From an uncultured Bacilli bacterium (lineage in GTDB: Bacteria > Bacillota_I > Bacilli_A > RF39 > UBA660): a DNA stretch of 11,479 nt. The translations under genes were made by a program, and so were the position numbers. The notes under the pieces were generated by a model. The model saw only the letters and a program-made list of their open reading frames with translations, was not told the origin of the DNA and did no database searches. The DNA lies in the NCBI GenBank assembly GCA_944363995.1, contig CALVVV010000039.1:1-11479 (forward strand). The letters are read 5' to 3'. Shown here in pieces: positions 1 to 6,609 of this stretch. Every line of letters starts with the position of its first letter. Position 1 is the first letter of the stretch.

Positions 1-77
1 TTAACAAATTATCTAAACTTGTAGAACTTTAATCTTTATATTTTCGGACAGGGGTGCGATTCCCCTCGACTCCACCA
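1..77 (+). ncRNA. ssrA: tmRNA (transfer-messenger RNA), 3' end only
   Basis: This is the 3' tRNA-like part of tmRNA, which rescues stalled ribosomes. The visible end has a T arm with an AGGGG/CCCCT stem, the acceptor 3' strand CGACTCC, a discriminator A and an encoded CCA at 75-77. The acceptor strand would pair with a GGGGTCG-type 5' end lying outside the window. A TCCACCA end after a G-rich T stem is characteristic of tmRNA. The tag-peptide reading frame and the 5' half are upstream of position 1. The T loop reads TGCGATT rather than the usual TTCGATT. Confidence 0.9.
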
Positions 78-123
78 GATTGATAGGAAACTCGAACTTT
101 TATAGTTTCGAGAGTAATAAATT

Positions 124-148
124 ACTAACAGAAATGTTAGTTTTTTTT
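124..148 (+). terminator. Rho-independent terminator of tmRNA
   Basis: A 7-bp stem ACTAACA/TGTTAGT (124-130 and 135-141) closes a GAAA tetraloop and runs into eight T residues (141-148). It lies 47 bases after the tmRNA CCA end. A second small hairpin, CTCGAA/TTCGAG (91-96 and 107-112), sits between the two and lacks a T tract. Confidence 0.88.
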
Positions 149-181
149 GTTATTTAAGAAAGAAAGTGAGAGTGATTATAT

Positions 182-436
182 ATGTTAACAATAGAAACTA
201 AAGAATTAAAGATAAGTGATGAATTAAAAAGAAAGGTTGAAATGATATGTAAGTTTGCAAATGTCAAATATACTTTTGAAAATGGAAATATTATAAGTAT
301 TAAAGAAACAAATATTGCTTATGTAAAGCCCCGTGTATTAAAAATTAAAAATAATGATTATTTAATATTTGAAGAATGTAATGATATTTTTATTAATGAT
401 TATAATAAAAAAATTAAATTCAAAGATTGGTGTTAG
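182..436 (+). CDS. Hypothetical protein, 84 aa
   Basis: I do not recognise this family. The product is a small soluble protein of 84 residues, rich in Lys, Ile and Asn, with no signal peptide, membrane segment or clear motif. Its residues alternate in a way that suggests beta strands in the second half (for example YVKPRVLKIKNNDYLIFEE), and it ends in DWC. The ATG at 182 is preceded only by a weak purine stretch (AAAGTGAGAG, about 163-172), unlike the strong GGAGG sites elsewhere in the window. It sits alone between the tmRNA terminator and the convergent uvsE locus, with no terminator of its own that I can see. Composition matches its neighbours, so it is probably a real but lineage-restricted gene. 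A chance reading frame is not excluded. Confidence 0.5.
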   Translation: MLTIETKELKISDELKRKVEMICKFANVKYTFENGNIISIKETNIAYVKPRVLKIKNNDYLIFEECNDIFINDYNKKIKFKDWC

Positions 437-482
437 TATAGATATATAGACACAAAAATGTGGACAATGTGGTAAAATAATA

Positions 483-505
483 AAAAAAGACTAAAATTAA
501 TTAGT
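483..505 (-). terminator. Probable terminator of uvsE
   Basis: Read on the minus strand, ACTAA, a 6-nt loop and TTAGT (505-490) are followed by a C and seven T residues. The uvsE stop codon (497-499) lies in the loop. The stem is only 5 bp and AT-rich, so it is weak, but placement and T tract fit. Confidence 0.55.
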
Positions 506-1428
506 GAAAGTAGTATCATCAATAAATTTATAGTCATTATATTTTAGTAATCTTACAAGTTTAAATAATGCATCATCTTTTGCTTTAGCTTCTAACATAA
601 TATCTAAATTATAATTTAGTGTTTTAACTTTATTTAAAAATTCAATAAAATCATTAATGTTTATATGCTCATGATGTGATCTAAAATCTTTTTTATTGTT
701 GCTTTTAGGTGAAGAAAAGTGAATTTTTGGTGTTGTTTCCCAAGTACTAAATATATCATTTAAGTAATTATCAATTATGATATTATTATTATTACAAATA
801 TGATGATGATAATCTAAGACAAATGGAATTTTAATTTTTTTACATAAATTTAAGCAGTCTATAATATTATATATTTTATCATCGTTTTCAATAGCTATAC
901 ATTTTTGAATATAATTAGGTAACTTATAAAAATTATTAATAAATCTTTTTATACTATTTTCTTTGCCCAAAACACTGCTCCCAATATGTAAAATAATAAT
1001 TTTATTTTTAATATTCAAAGCTTCTAAAATTTTATAATGATAATCTAATATATTAAAAGTATTTTCTAACACTTCTTTTTTTGTGCTATTTAAAATACAA
1101 AATTGATCAGGATGAACATAACTCGCATTTGTGCTTCATTTATTTTATTTCCAATTCTTTGATATTCTTTTTGATATTTTAAAATGTAATCAAAAATTAC
1201 TTCTTTTTTTGTTGCCAAAGGAATTAATTTAGATGTTAAACGATAAAAGTGAATATTATTTTTTATATTATAATCAATAATTTTTTCTAAATTTTTTAAA
1301 TTTTCTACAATTATTTCATCAATTTTGTGAAAATTTTCATCTTTTTTAAAACTGGTATATGTGATTGTTTTAGAACAACTGATATTTAGTGTTTGAGAAA
1401 TTGCTACATAACCTAATCTAATTTTCAT
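497..1428 (-). pseudogene. uvsE: UV damage endonuclease UvsE/UVDE, broken by a frameshift
   Basis: UvsE nicks DNA 5' to UV photoproducts and other lesions in an excision-repair route independent of UvrABC. The N-terminal half starts at 1428 with MKIRLGYVAIS and contains FYRLTSKLIPLAT, a UVDE hallmark. Its frame ends at 1090 after INEAQMRV. The C-terminal half resumes in another frame as HPDQFCILNSTKKEV (from 1114) and runs to 497 with IENDD, VLDYHHH, HFSSPK, RSHHEH and MLEAKAKDDALF, covering the family's metal-binding His, Glu and Asp residues. The two halves join without loss if one base is restored near 1115-1120; adding a G gives RVDVHPDQF, close to the usual RVDTHPDQ. The start at 1428 is preferred because GGTGA lies 6 bases upstream; an in-frame ATG at 1440 and an extension to 1482 lack such a site. 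The intact product would be about 310 residues, normal for UvsE. The break is either a recent mutation or a sequence error. Confidence 0.88.
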
Positions 1429-1509
1429 CTTTTTCACCATATATATTATGCTTATTTTAAGTATAATTATGTTATTTGACATTTTTTTTTTTAAATTGAC
1501 AAAAAAATC

Positions 1510-1538
1510 TTTTCAAAACTTTAGAAAAATGGTATTAT
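1510..1538 (+). promoter_or_regulatory. Candidate sigma-A promoter of the PTS operon
   Basis: A -35-like TTTTCA (1510-1515) is separated by 17 bp from a -10 TATTAT (1533-1538), placing the start about 15 bases before the ptsH ATG. The -10 matches 5 of 6 consensus bases and the -35 matches 4. A perfect TTGACA at 1496-1501 is too far (31 bp) from this -10 to pair with it. No obvious operator palindrome or long leader is visible. Confidence 0.4.
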
Positions 1539-1558
1539 TAAGATAATTGGAGGATAGT

Positions 1559-1810
1559 ATGACAAGTAAAAAAGTTATTGTGCGAAAAGAATCTGGTTTA
1601 CATGCACGTCCAGGTAGTGATTTAGTCAATCTAGCGATGACATTTAAATCAGATATATATTTAATAAAAGGTGATAAAAGAATAAATGCTAAAGAGGTAT
1701 TAGAAATTTTATCTGCTGATATTAATTTTAATGATGAAATAACAATTGAAGTTAATGGCGAAGATGAAAAAGAAGCTTTAAAAACATTGGAAGAATATAT
1801 TACAAAATGA
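1559..1810 (+). CDS. ptsH: HPr-family phosphocarrier protein with Glu46 in place of Ser46
   Basis: HPr is the small cytoplasmic PTS protein that takes phosphate from Enzyme I on a histidine and passes it to IIA proteins. The product is 83 residues, a normal HPr length. ESGLHARPGSD places the active His at residue 15, followed by the conserved Arg17-Pro18. Counting on, the position equivalent to Ser46 of Bacillus subtilis HPr (VNLKSIM) reads INAKEVL, so it is Glu46. Ser46 is the target of HPr kinase in low-GC Gram-positives; this protein cannot be controlled there and may resemble the Ser-phosphorylated form. The start is the ATG at 1559, 5 bases after GGAGG (1549-1553); an in-frame TTG at 1547 overlaps that site and is rejected. 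It is the first gene of the operon and its stop overlaps the ptsI start (ATGA). Confidence 0.93.
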   Translation: MTSKKVIVRKESGLHARPGSDLVNLAMTFKSDIYLIKGDKRINAKEVLEILSADINFNDEITIEVNGEDEKEALKTLEEYITK

Positions 1811-3516
1811 AATTATTAGGTATTAAAGTTGGTAATGGATTAGGATTAGGTAAAGCCTTAATAATCGATGCAAAATTACCAGAATTAAATAATGGAACAA
1901 CTGATTCTAAAAAGGAAATAAAGAAAGTTTTTAAAGCAATCGATGAAGCAATTGTCGATTATGAAGAAATAATTAAAGTATTAAAAGATGATGATTTAAA
2001 ATCATTAACTGAGTTTAATAAAAATGTTTTAATATCACCAAGTATAAAAATAGAATTAGAAAAAACGATTACCGAACAACAATGTTATGGTGATGTTGCT
2101 ATCGATATTTATTTTGCAAATAAAATTAAACAGTTAGAAAATTTAGATAATAATTATTTAAAAGAAAGAGCTAAAGATGTTAAAGATATAAGACATAAAG
2201 TTTTAGCTAAATATTATGGCATTAAAGAATTTAATCCTAATTTATTAAAAGAAGATGTCATTTTAGTATCTAATGAAATGACAGCTAATGTTTTATTAAC
2301 TGATAATTTAGATCATATTAAAGGTGTCATATCTTTATTAGGTGGTAAAACAAGTCATATTGGTATTTTAACTACATCTTTAGGTATTCCTTCAGTATTT
2401 GGAATCGATGTTAAAAATATTTTAAATGATGAACTTATATTTATTGATGGTAATAAAGGATTTGTTAAAACTAATTTAAAAGATGAAGAAATAAAAAAAA
2501 TAAAAGAAAAAATAAAAATTGAAATTGAATTAAATAAAGAATTAGATAATGTTAAAGAGGCTAAAACATTAGATGGTTATGAATTTGAAGTAAGTGCTAA
2601 TGCGGGTGATTTAACGGAATTAGAAAAAATTAATTCAATTCCTTTAGATGGAATTGGTTTATTTAGAACAGAGTTTTTATATTTGAATAAAACAACGCCT
2701 CCTACGGAAGATTATTTATTTGAAGTATATAAAAGTTTTGTTACAAAATTAGGTGATAAACCAATGATAATAAGAACACTTGATATTGGTGGCGATAAGA
2801 AGTGTCCTTATATCGATATTAAAGAAGAAGCTAATCCCTTTTTAGGATATCGGGCAATTAGATATTGTTTAGATCATAAAGATTTCTTTAAAACATCTTT
2901 AAAAGCAATATTAAGAGCTAGTGCATTCGGTAATATTTCTATTATGTATCCAATGATTTCTTCAAAAGAAGAAATAATTAAAGCTAATGAAATATTAGAA
3001 GAGGCAAAACAAGATTTAATCAAAGAAAAAATTAAGTTTAAAAAAGATATAAAAGTTGGTATTATGATTGAAATACCGGCTACGGCGGTTATTGCTGATA
3101 TGTTAATTAAAGAAGTAGATTTCTTTAGTATTGGAACTAATGATTTAGTTCAGTATACGACAGCAGTAGATCGAGGTAATACACAAATAACAAGTTTATA
3201 TAATTGGTTTAATCCTGGTGTTGTTAGATTACTTAAAAATACTATCGATGCTACTAAAGATTATGATAATAAATTTGTTGGTATGTGTGGCGAAATGGCT
3301 GCTGATCCATTAGGTATTATTTTATTAGTTGGTTTAGGATTAGACGAATTTAGTGTTAATATGAATATGGTTAAACGAACTAAAAAATATATTTCTTTAT
3401 TAAATAAAGAAGAAACAACTAATTTTGTAGATAGTTTATTAACACTTACGACAGCAAAAGAAATAGAAGATAAATTAAATAAGTATGCCAAAGAAAAATA
3501 TGGAAAATTTTATTAG
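1807..3516 (+). CDS. ptsI: PTS Enzyme I (phosphoenolpyruvate-protein phosphotransferase)
   Basis: Enzyme I transfers the phosphate of PEP to its own His and then to HPr, the first step of every PTS. The product has 569 residues, typical for the family. In order: the N-terminal HPr-binding helical region (about 1-140); the phosphohistidine loop GGKTSHIGI (His184); then the PEP-binding barrel with GIGLFRTEF (Arg287), IIRTLDIGGDK (Arg323), GIMIEIPA (about 418-425), DFFSIGTNDLVQYTTAVDR (438-456) and GMCGEMAADP with catalytic Cys494. All key residues are present, so the enzyme should be active. The ATG at 1807 overlaps the HPr stop by 4 bases, suggesting translational coupling. It is followed 8 bases later by the IIB gene, whose GGAGG begins at the last base of the ptsI stop codon. 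Finding ptsHI at the head of one sugar-specific operon is less usual than a separate general locus. Confidence 0.97.
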   Translation: MKLLGIKVGNGLGLGKALIIDAKLPELNNGTTDSKKEIKKVFKAIDEAIVDYEEIIKVLKDDDLKSLTEFNKNVLISPSIKIELEKTITEQQCYGDVAIDIYFANKIKQLENLDNNYLKERAKDVKDIRHKVLAKYYGIKEFNPNLLKEDVILVSNEMTANVLLTDNLDHIKGVISLLGGKTSHIGILTTSLGIPSVFGIDVKNILNDELIFIDGNKGFVKTNLKDEEIKKIKEKIKIEIELNKELDNVKEAKTLDGYEFEVSANAGDLTELEKINSIPLDGIGLFRTEFLYLNKTTPPTEDYLFEVYKSFVTKLGDKPMIIRTLDIGGDKKCPYIDIKEEANPFLGYRAIRYCLDHKDFFKTSLKAILRASAFGNISIMYPMISSKEEIIKANEILEEAKQDLIKEKIKFKKDIKVGIMIEIPATAVIADMLIKEVDFFSIGTNDLVQYTTAVDRGNTQITSLYNWFNPGVVRLLKNTIDATKDYDNKFVGMCGEMAADPLGIILLVGLGLDEFSVNMNMVKRTKKYISLLNKEETTNFVDSLLTLTTAKEIEDKLNKYAKEKYGKFY

Positions 3517-3524
3517 GAGGGAAT

Positions 3525-3995
3525 ATGGCAAAGAATAATATTTTATTAACGAGAATCGATAATCGATTGATTCATGGTCAAGTTGTATGTAACTGGGCAG
3601 GAACTGTTGGGGCTAATCTTATTGTCGTAGTTGATGATGAAACTGCTAATAGTGAAACTGAAAAAAACATTATGAAATTAGCGGCTTCATCATTAGGATT
3701 CGATTCAAGATTTTTCACAGTTCAACATACTATCGATGTTATTGAAAAAGCTAGTGCTGATCAAAAAATATTTTTAGTATGTAAAACACCAGAAACATTA
3801 AGAAAATTAATTGAAGGAGGTGTCGAGATAAAGAAGGTAAACATCGGTAATATGCATTTTTCTGAAGGAAAAAAGAAAGTTTCCGATAAAGTTTACGCTA
3901 GTGACAAAGAAATGGATGATTTAAATTTCATTAAAAGTAAAGTTGATGAAATTTATATTCAGGATACACCTGATTTTAAAAGAGAAGAGTTTTAG
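3525..3995 (+). CDS. agaB: PTS mannose-family IIB, N-acetylgalactosamine-like (AgaV/AgaB type)
   Basis: IIB is the cytoplasmic subunit that takes phosphate from IIA on a His and gives it to the sugar as it passes through IIC/IID. The 156-residue product carries the family's active-site loop LLTRIDNRLIHGQV with His17. The segment GNMHFSEGKKK (108-118), together with ANLIVVVDDE and IFLVCKTPETLRKL, closely recalls the E. coli GalNAc/GalN transporter subunits AgaB and AgaV rather than mannose ManX. This recall is from memory and not a search, so the sugar could instead be a related amino sugar or a glycosaminoglycan disaccharide. The start ATG at 3525 follows AGGAGGG overlapping the ptsI stop. 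It is third in the operon. Confidence 0.9.
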   Translation: MAKNNILLTRIDNRLIHGQVVCNWAGTVGANLIVVVDDETANSETEKNIMKLAASSLGFDSRFFTVQHTIDVIEKASADQKIFLVCKTPETLRKLIEGGVEIKKVNIGNMHFSEGKKKVSDKVYASDKEMDDLNFIKSKVDEIYIQDTPDFKREEF

Positions 3996-4004
3996 GAGGA
4001 TTTT

Positions 4005-4769
4005 ATGGAAATTACTTTGATGATAGGTATTATTATTACCTTAATTGCAATGGTTGTTGCCATTGATAGTTCGTTAGAAGGATTTTTTATCTTTCGTCCA
4101 ATTATAGTTTGTCCTTTAATTGGTTTAGCAGTAGGCGATTTAGAAACTGGATTACTTGCTGCAGGTATTGTTGAACTTGCATTCGCTGGTATTACAGCAG
4201 TAGGCGGAGTTGTTCCACCAGATGCAGTTATGACAAGTATTATGACTGTTGTTTTAGCTAAAACGACTGGTCAACCAGTTGCTGCTGCATTTGCATTAGC
4301 AGTACCATTTGGTTTATTAGCTCAATTTATTGGCAATATCAAATGTACATTATTATCATTATTCAATAAAACAGCTGATAGATATGCTTTAGAATGTAAT
4401 TTACAAGGTATTATGAGATTATGTTATTTTGGTATTTTCTTAACAGTTGTTGTATATGGAATTTTAACTTTTGCGTCAGTTTATTTAGCCCAAGATGGTT
4501 TAGTAAAATTAGTTGAAGTTATGCCAGAATGGTTAACTCATGGTTTCTCTGTAGCTGGTGGATTATTACCTGCAATCGGATTTGCTATGTTATTAAGAGT
4601 TACATTAAAAGCAAAATATATACCTTATTTATTAGGAGGATTCTTATTTGCTACATTTATTGATATGCCAAATATCTTACCAGTAGCAATTATGGGTTTA
4701 GCTTTTGCTTTATTAGAATATTATCGTGTTAATACGGTAAGTAAAGGAGGCGAATCTGATGGCATCTAA
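4005..4769 (+). CDS. agaC: PTS mannose-family IIC membrane component (AgaW/AgaC-like)
   Basis: IIC forms the sugar-translocating channel in the cytoplasmic membrane together with IID. The 254-residue product is largely hydrophobic, with about six to seven membrane segments beginning at residue 4. Typical family features are FRPIIVCPLIGLAVGDLETG near residues 30-49, then IVELAFAG, and the polar stretch GGVVPPDAVMTSIM (about 67-80). Length is normal (about 250-270). It begins 9 bases after the IIB stop with AGGAGG ahead of the ATG. The last codons (GESDGI) overlap the IID gene by 11 bases, and the IID Shine-Dalgarno AAAGGAGG lies within this gene. I assign GalNAc-type specificity mainly from IIB next door; IIC itself does not settle the substrate. 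Confidence 0.9.
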   Translation: MEITLMIGIIITLIAMVVAIDSSLEGFFIFRPIIVCPLIGLAVGDLETGLLAAGIVELAFAGITAVGGVVPPDAVMTSIMTVVLAKTTGQPVAAAFALAVPFGLLAQFIGNIKCTLLSLFNKTADRYALECNLQGIMRLCYFGIFLTVVVYGILTFASVYLAQDGLVKLVEVMPEWLTHGFSVAGGLLPAIGFAMLLRVTLKAKYIPYLLGGFLFATFIDMPNILPVAIMGLAFALLEYYRVNTVSKGGESDGI

Positions 4770-5559
4770 AAAATACAAAAAAGTTAGTAAAAAGGATATA
4801 ACGGCCTTAGGTTATAGATCTTTATTAAACCAAGCATTATTCAATTATGAAAGAATGCAAAACATTGGATTTACTGCCACTTTAAATCCATGTATTAAAA
4901 AAATCTATAAAGATGATAAGAAAAAAATGGCGGAAGTTACTAAAGATAACTTGGAATTCATTAATACTCACAATGTATTAGTACCATTTTTGGAAGGATT
5001 AATGGTATCTTTATATGAAGGTGGTGAAGATCCAGAAACAGTTAAAAAGATTAAAATTTCATTATTCGGTCCATTAGCTGGTATCGGTGATGCAATATTC
5101 TGGTTTACTGTAATGCCTATTATGTCAGGTATCTGTGCTTCATTAGCTAGTGAAGGTAATGCTTTAGGTCCAATTTTATATTTCTTAGTATTCTTAGCAG
5201 TATTCTTCTTAAGATTCCCACTTGCACATATGGGTTATAATGCTGGTGTTGGGGCGTTAGAGAAAATTCAAGCAAATACTGAAAAAGTTGGTAATGCTGC
5301 TTCAATTTTAGGTATAACAATCTTAGGTGGTTTAATAGCAAGTTATGTATCTATTACTTTATTACCACAAATTGAAATTAGTGATGGTTCATTTATTAGT
5401 TTACAAACTGATTTTGTTGATAAGATTATACCTAACTTATTACCATTTGCATTTACATTCTTAATTTACTATTTATTAAAGAAGAAAGTTAATCCAACTA
5501 TTTTAATCCTTGCTACATTAGTAGTATCAGTTTTATTAGCATTCTTAGGAATTTTATAA
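4759..5559 (+). CDS. agaD: PTS mannose-family IID membrane component (AgaE/AgaD-like)
   Basis: IID is the second membrane subunit and exists only in mannose-family systems. The 266-residue product starts with a cytoplasmic region containing NYERMQNIGF (29-38) and FLEGLMVSLYE (77-87). It then has the family motif SLFGPLAGIGDAIFW (101-115), and four or so hydrophobic segments in the C-terminal half, ending FLGIL at the membrane. Length agrees with the family (about 260-280). The ATG at 4759 lies inside the end of IIC, 8 bases after AAAGGAGG. Its TAA shares one base with the start of the next gene (TAATG), so IIC, IID and IIA are probably translationally coupled to keep complex stoichiometry. 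Confidence 0.92.
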   Translation: MASKKYKKVSKKDITALGYRSLLNQALFNYERMQNIGFTATLNPCIKKIYKDDKKKMAEVTKDNLEFINTHNVLVPFLEGLMVSLYEGGEDPETVKKIKISLFGPLAGIGDAIFWFTVMPIMSGICASLASEGNALGPILYFLVFLAVFFLRFPLAHMGYNAGVGALEKIQANTEKVGNAASILGITILGGLIASYVSITLLPQIEISDGSFISLQTDFVDKIIPNLLPFAFTFLIYYLLKKKVNPTILILATLVVSVLLAFLGIL

Positions 5560-5963
5560 TGAATTATATTGTTATAACAGGACACGGAAATTATGCAACT
5601 GGTATGAAAAGTGCTTTAGAATTAATAGCTGGACCTAAAGATAATGTTTTAGCTTTTGACTTTCCAAAAGAAGAAAGTGAAGAACAATTTAGTTTAAAAT
5701 TTAAAGATTTAGATAAAAAAAATAACTATCTATTTGCTTGTGATTTAATGGGTGGAACACCTTATAAAGTAGCTTCAAGATTAGATTTAAATAAAGAAAT
5801 TTTGATAGGCACTAATTTAGGTGGATTATTAGATACAGTATTTAAAATAGATAAATTATCTTTAAATGAGTTAGCCAGTAATTTAAAAGAAGCAAGTTTA
5901 AAAAGTTTAGTTAATATTAAAGATTTGCAAGTAAAAGAAGAGGAAGTAACTGATGGAATTTAA
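5559..5963 (+). CDS. agaF: PTS mannose-family IIA (AgaF-like)
   Basis: IIA is the cytoplasmic shuttle that receives phosphate from HPr and passes it to IIB. The 134-residue product has the family start MNYIVITGHGNYATGMKSAL with the phosphorylated His at residue 9, and DLMGGTPYKVASRL (about 66-79), the conserved loop of this fold. It is a stand-alone domain rather than the IIA-IIB fusion seen in ManX. The start overlaps the IID stop by one base, with no strong Shine-Dalgarno, so reinitiation is likely. The 3' end (VTDGI) overlaps the HAD gene by 11 bases. Confidence 0.92.
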   Translation: MNYIVITGHGNYATGMKSALELIAGPKDNVLAFDFPKEESEEQFSLKFKDLDKKNNYLFACDLMGGTPYKVASRLDLNKEILIGTNLGGLLDTVFKIDKLSLNELASNLKEASLKSLVNIKDLQVKEEEVTDGI

Positions 5964-6567
5964 AAATTATATTTTTGATGTTGATGGCACTTTATTAGAC
6001 ACTTATAGTGTTGCATATCGGGCTAAAGAAAAAGTTTTAAAAGAATATAATATTCCTTATACTAAAGAGTTAATCGATTTAGGATTTGCTTCCACTTCTT
6101 TGAAATCTTTAGAATTGTTTGGTGTTGATACAAAATCTGATATAGGTAAAGAAATGGTAAAAAAAGAAAGTCAATATTATAATGATTTTGCTAAAGAAAT
6201 TACTATTTTTCCTAAAATGTTAAATAAAATCAAACAACTACATCTTAATCATAATTTAGCTATAATAACATCTCGAACAAAAGAGGAAGTTATTAATGAA
6301 CCTAAACTACAACCTTTATTACCTTATTTTGATTATATTATAACAGCCACTGATGTCGTTAATCCTAAACCTAATAAGGAATGTTTAGAAAAACTATTTA
6401 GTTTATCTAAATGGAATAAAAATGAAACAATATTTATTGGGGATAGTGTAATTGATAGTGAGTGTGCTTATAGTTATGGAATTAAATTTGGTTTAGCTGG
6501 TTGGGGTGCAGTAAGTGAAGTTAAATGTGATTATTATTTAAAAAATATTGATGAAATAACAGGATAG
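5953..6567 (+). CDS. HAD-superfamily phosphatase, phosphoglycolate phosphatase/PGMB-like
   Basis: HAD hydrolases of this class remove phosphate from small phosphorylated metabolites in the cytoplasm. The 204-residue product has all four motifs: I, FDVDGTLLDT with nucleophile Asp9 and acid/base Asp11; II, AIITSRT (Thr106/Ser107); III, Lys139 in NPKP; IV, IGDSVID with Asp164 and Asp168. A helical cap lies between motifs I and II (about 17-90). The substrate cannot be read from sequence. Its position as the last gene of the PTS operon, overlapping IIA by 11 bases, suggests a sugar phosphate made by this transporter, perhaps to relieve sugar-phosphate build-up or to act in catabolism. A beta-phosphoglucomutase or general housekeeping phosphatase is also possible. 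The ATG at 5953 follows AAGAGGAAG. Confidence 0.87.
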   Translation: MEFKNYIFDVDGTLLDTYSVAYRAKEKVLKEYNIPYTKELIDLGFASTSLKSLELFGVDTKSDIGKEMVKKESQYYNDFAKEITIFPKMLNKIKQLHLNHNLAIITSRTKEEVINEPKLQPLLPYFDYIITATDVVNPKPNKECLEKLFSLSKWNKNETIFIGDSVIDSECAYSYGIKFGLAGWGAVSEVKCDYYLKNIDEITG

Positions 6568-6580
6568 CCTGTTATTTTTT
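6554..6580 (+). terminator. Terminator of the PTS operon
   Basis: A perfect 10-bp stem AAATAACAGG/CCTGTTATTT (6554-6563 and 6568-6577) closes a 4-nt loop and runs into T residues to 6580. The last codons of the HAD gene form the left arm and its TAG stop (6565-6567) lies in the loop. Confidence 0.88.
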
Positions 6581-6585
6581 ATATT

Positions 6586-6609
6586 AAAAAGAAAAGATTA
6601 ACTTTTCTT
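6586..6609 (-). terminator. Terminator of the SIS-domain gene
   Basis: On the minus strand AAGAAAAG, a 5-nt loop and CTTTTCTT (6609-6589) are followed by T residues to 6586. The TAA stop of the SIS gene (6610-6608) enters the stem. It lies back to back with the PTS operon terminator, so the convergent units are insulated within about 55 bp. Confidence 0.7.

Noticed and set aside
45..77. tmRNA 3' end as the attL of an island covering the window
   Set aside because: No second copy of this sequence was found in the window, and the only recombinase seen is of the serine type, which does not usually target RNA gene ends.
1429..1482. N-terminal extension of UvsE to the ATG at 1482 or 1440
   Set aside because: UvsE proteins start at the MKIRLGY segment, and the only Shine-Dalgarno-like site (GGTGA) serves the ATG at 1428.
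1496..1501. TTGACA as -35 of the ptsH promoter
   Set aside because: No good -10 lies 16-18 bp downstream; the clear TATTAT is 31 bp away. A second TTGACA at 1476-1481 also lacks a partner.
1547..1558. TTG start giving HPr four extra residues
   Set aside because: It overlaps the GGAGG ribosome site itself; the ATG at 1559 has ideal spacing and gives His at the canonical position 15.
1807..1810. Possible TGA-as-Trp code (Mollicutes-type) because HPr ends in TGA
   Set aside because: TGG is used for Trp throughout, no gene needs TGA read-through, and reading through here would add only three residues before TAG.
3261..3491. Minus-strand open frame of 76 codons inside ptsI
   Set aside because: It is opposite a strongly conserved gene, has no family features and no ribosome site; other antisense frames at 5147-5341, 8233-8454 and 8598-8795 were dropped for the same reason.
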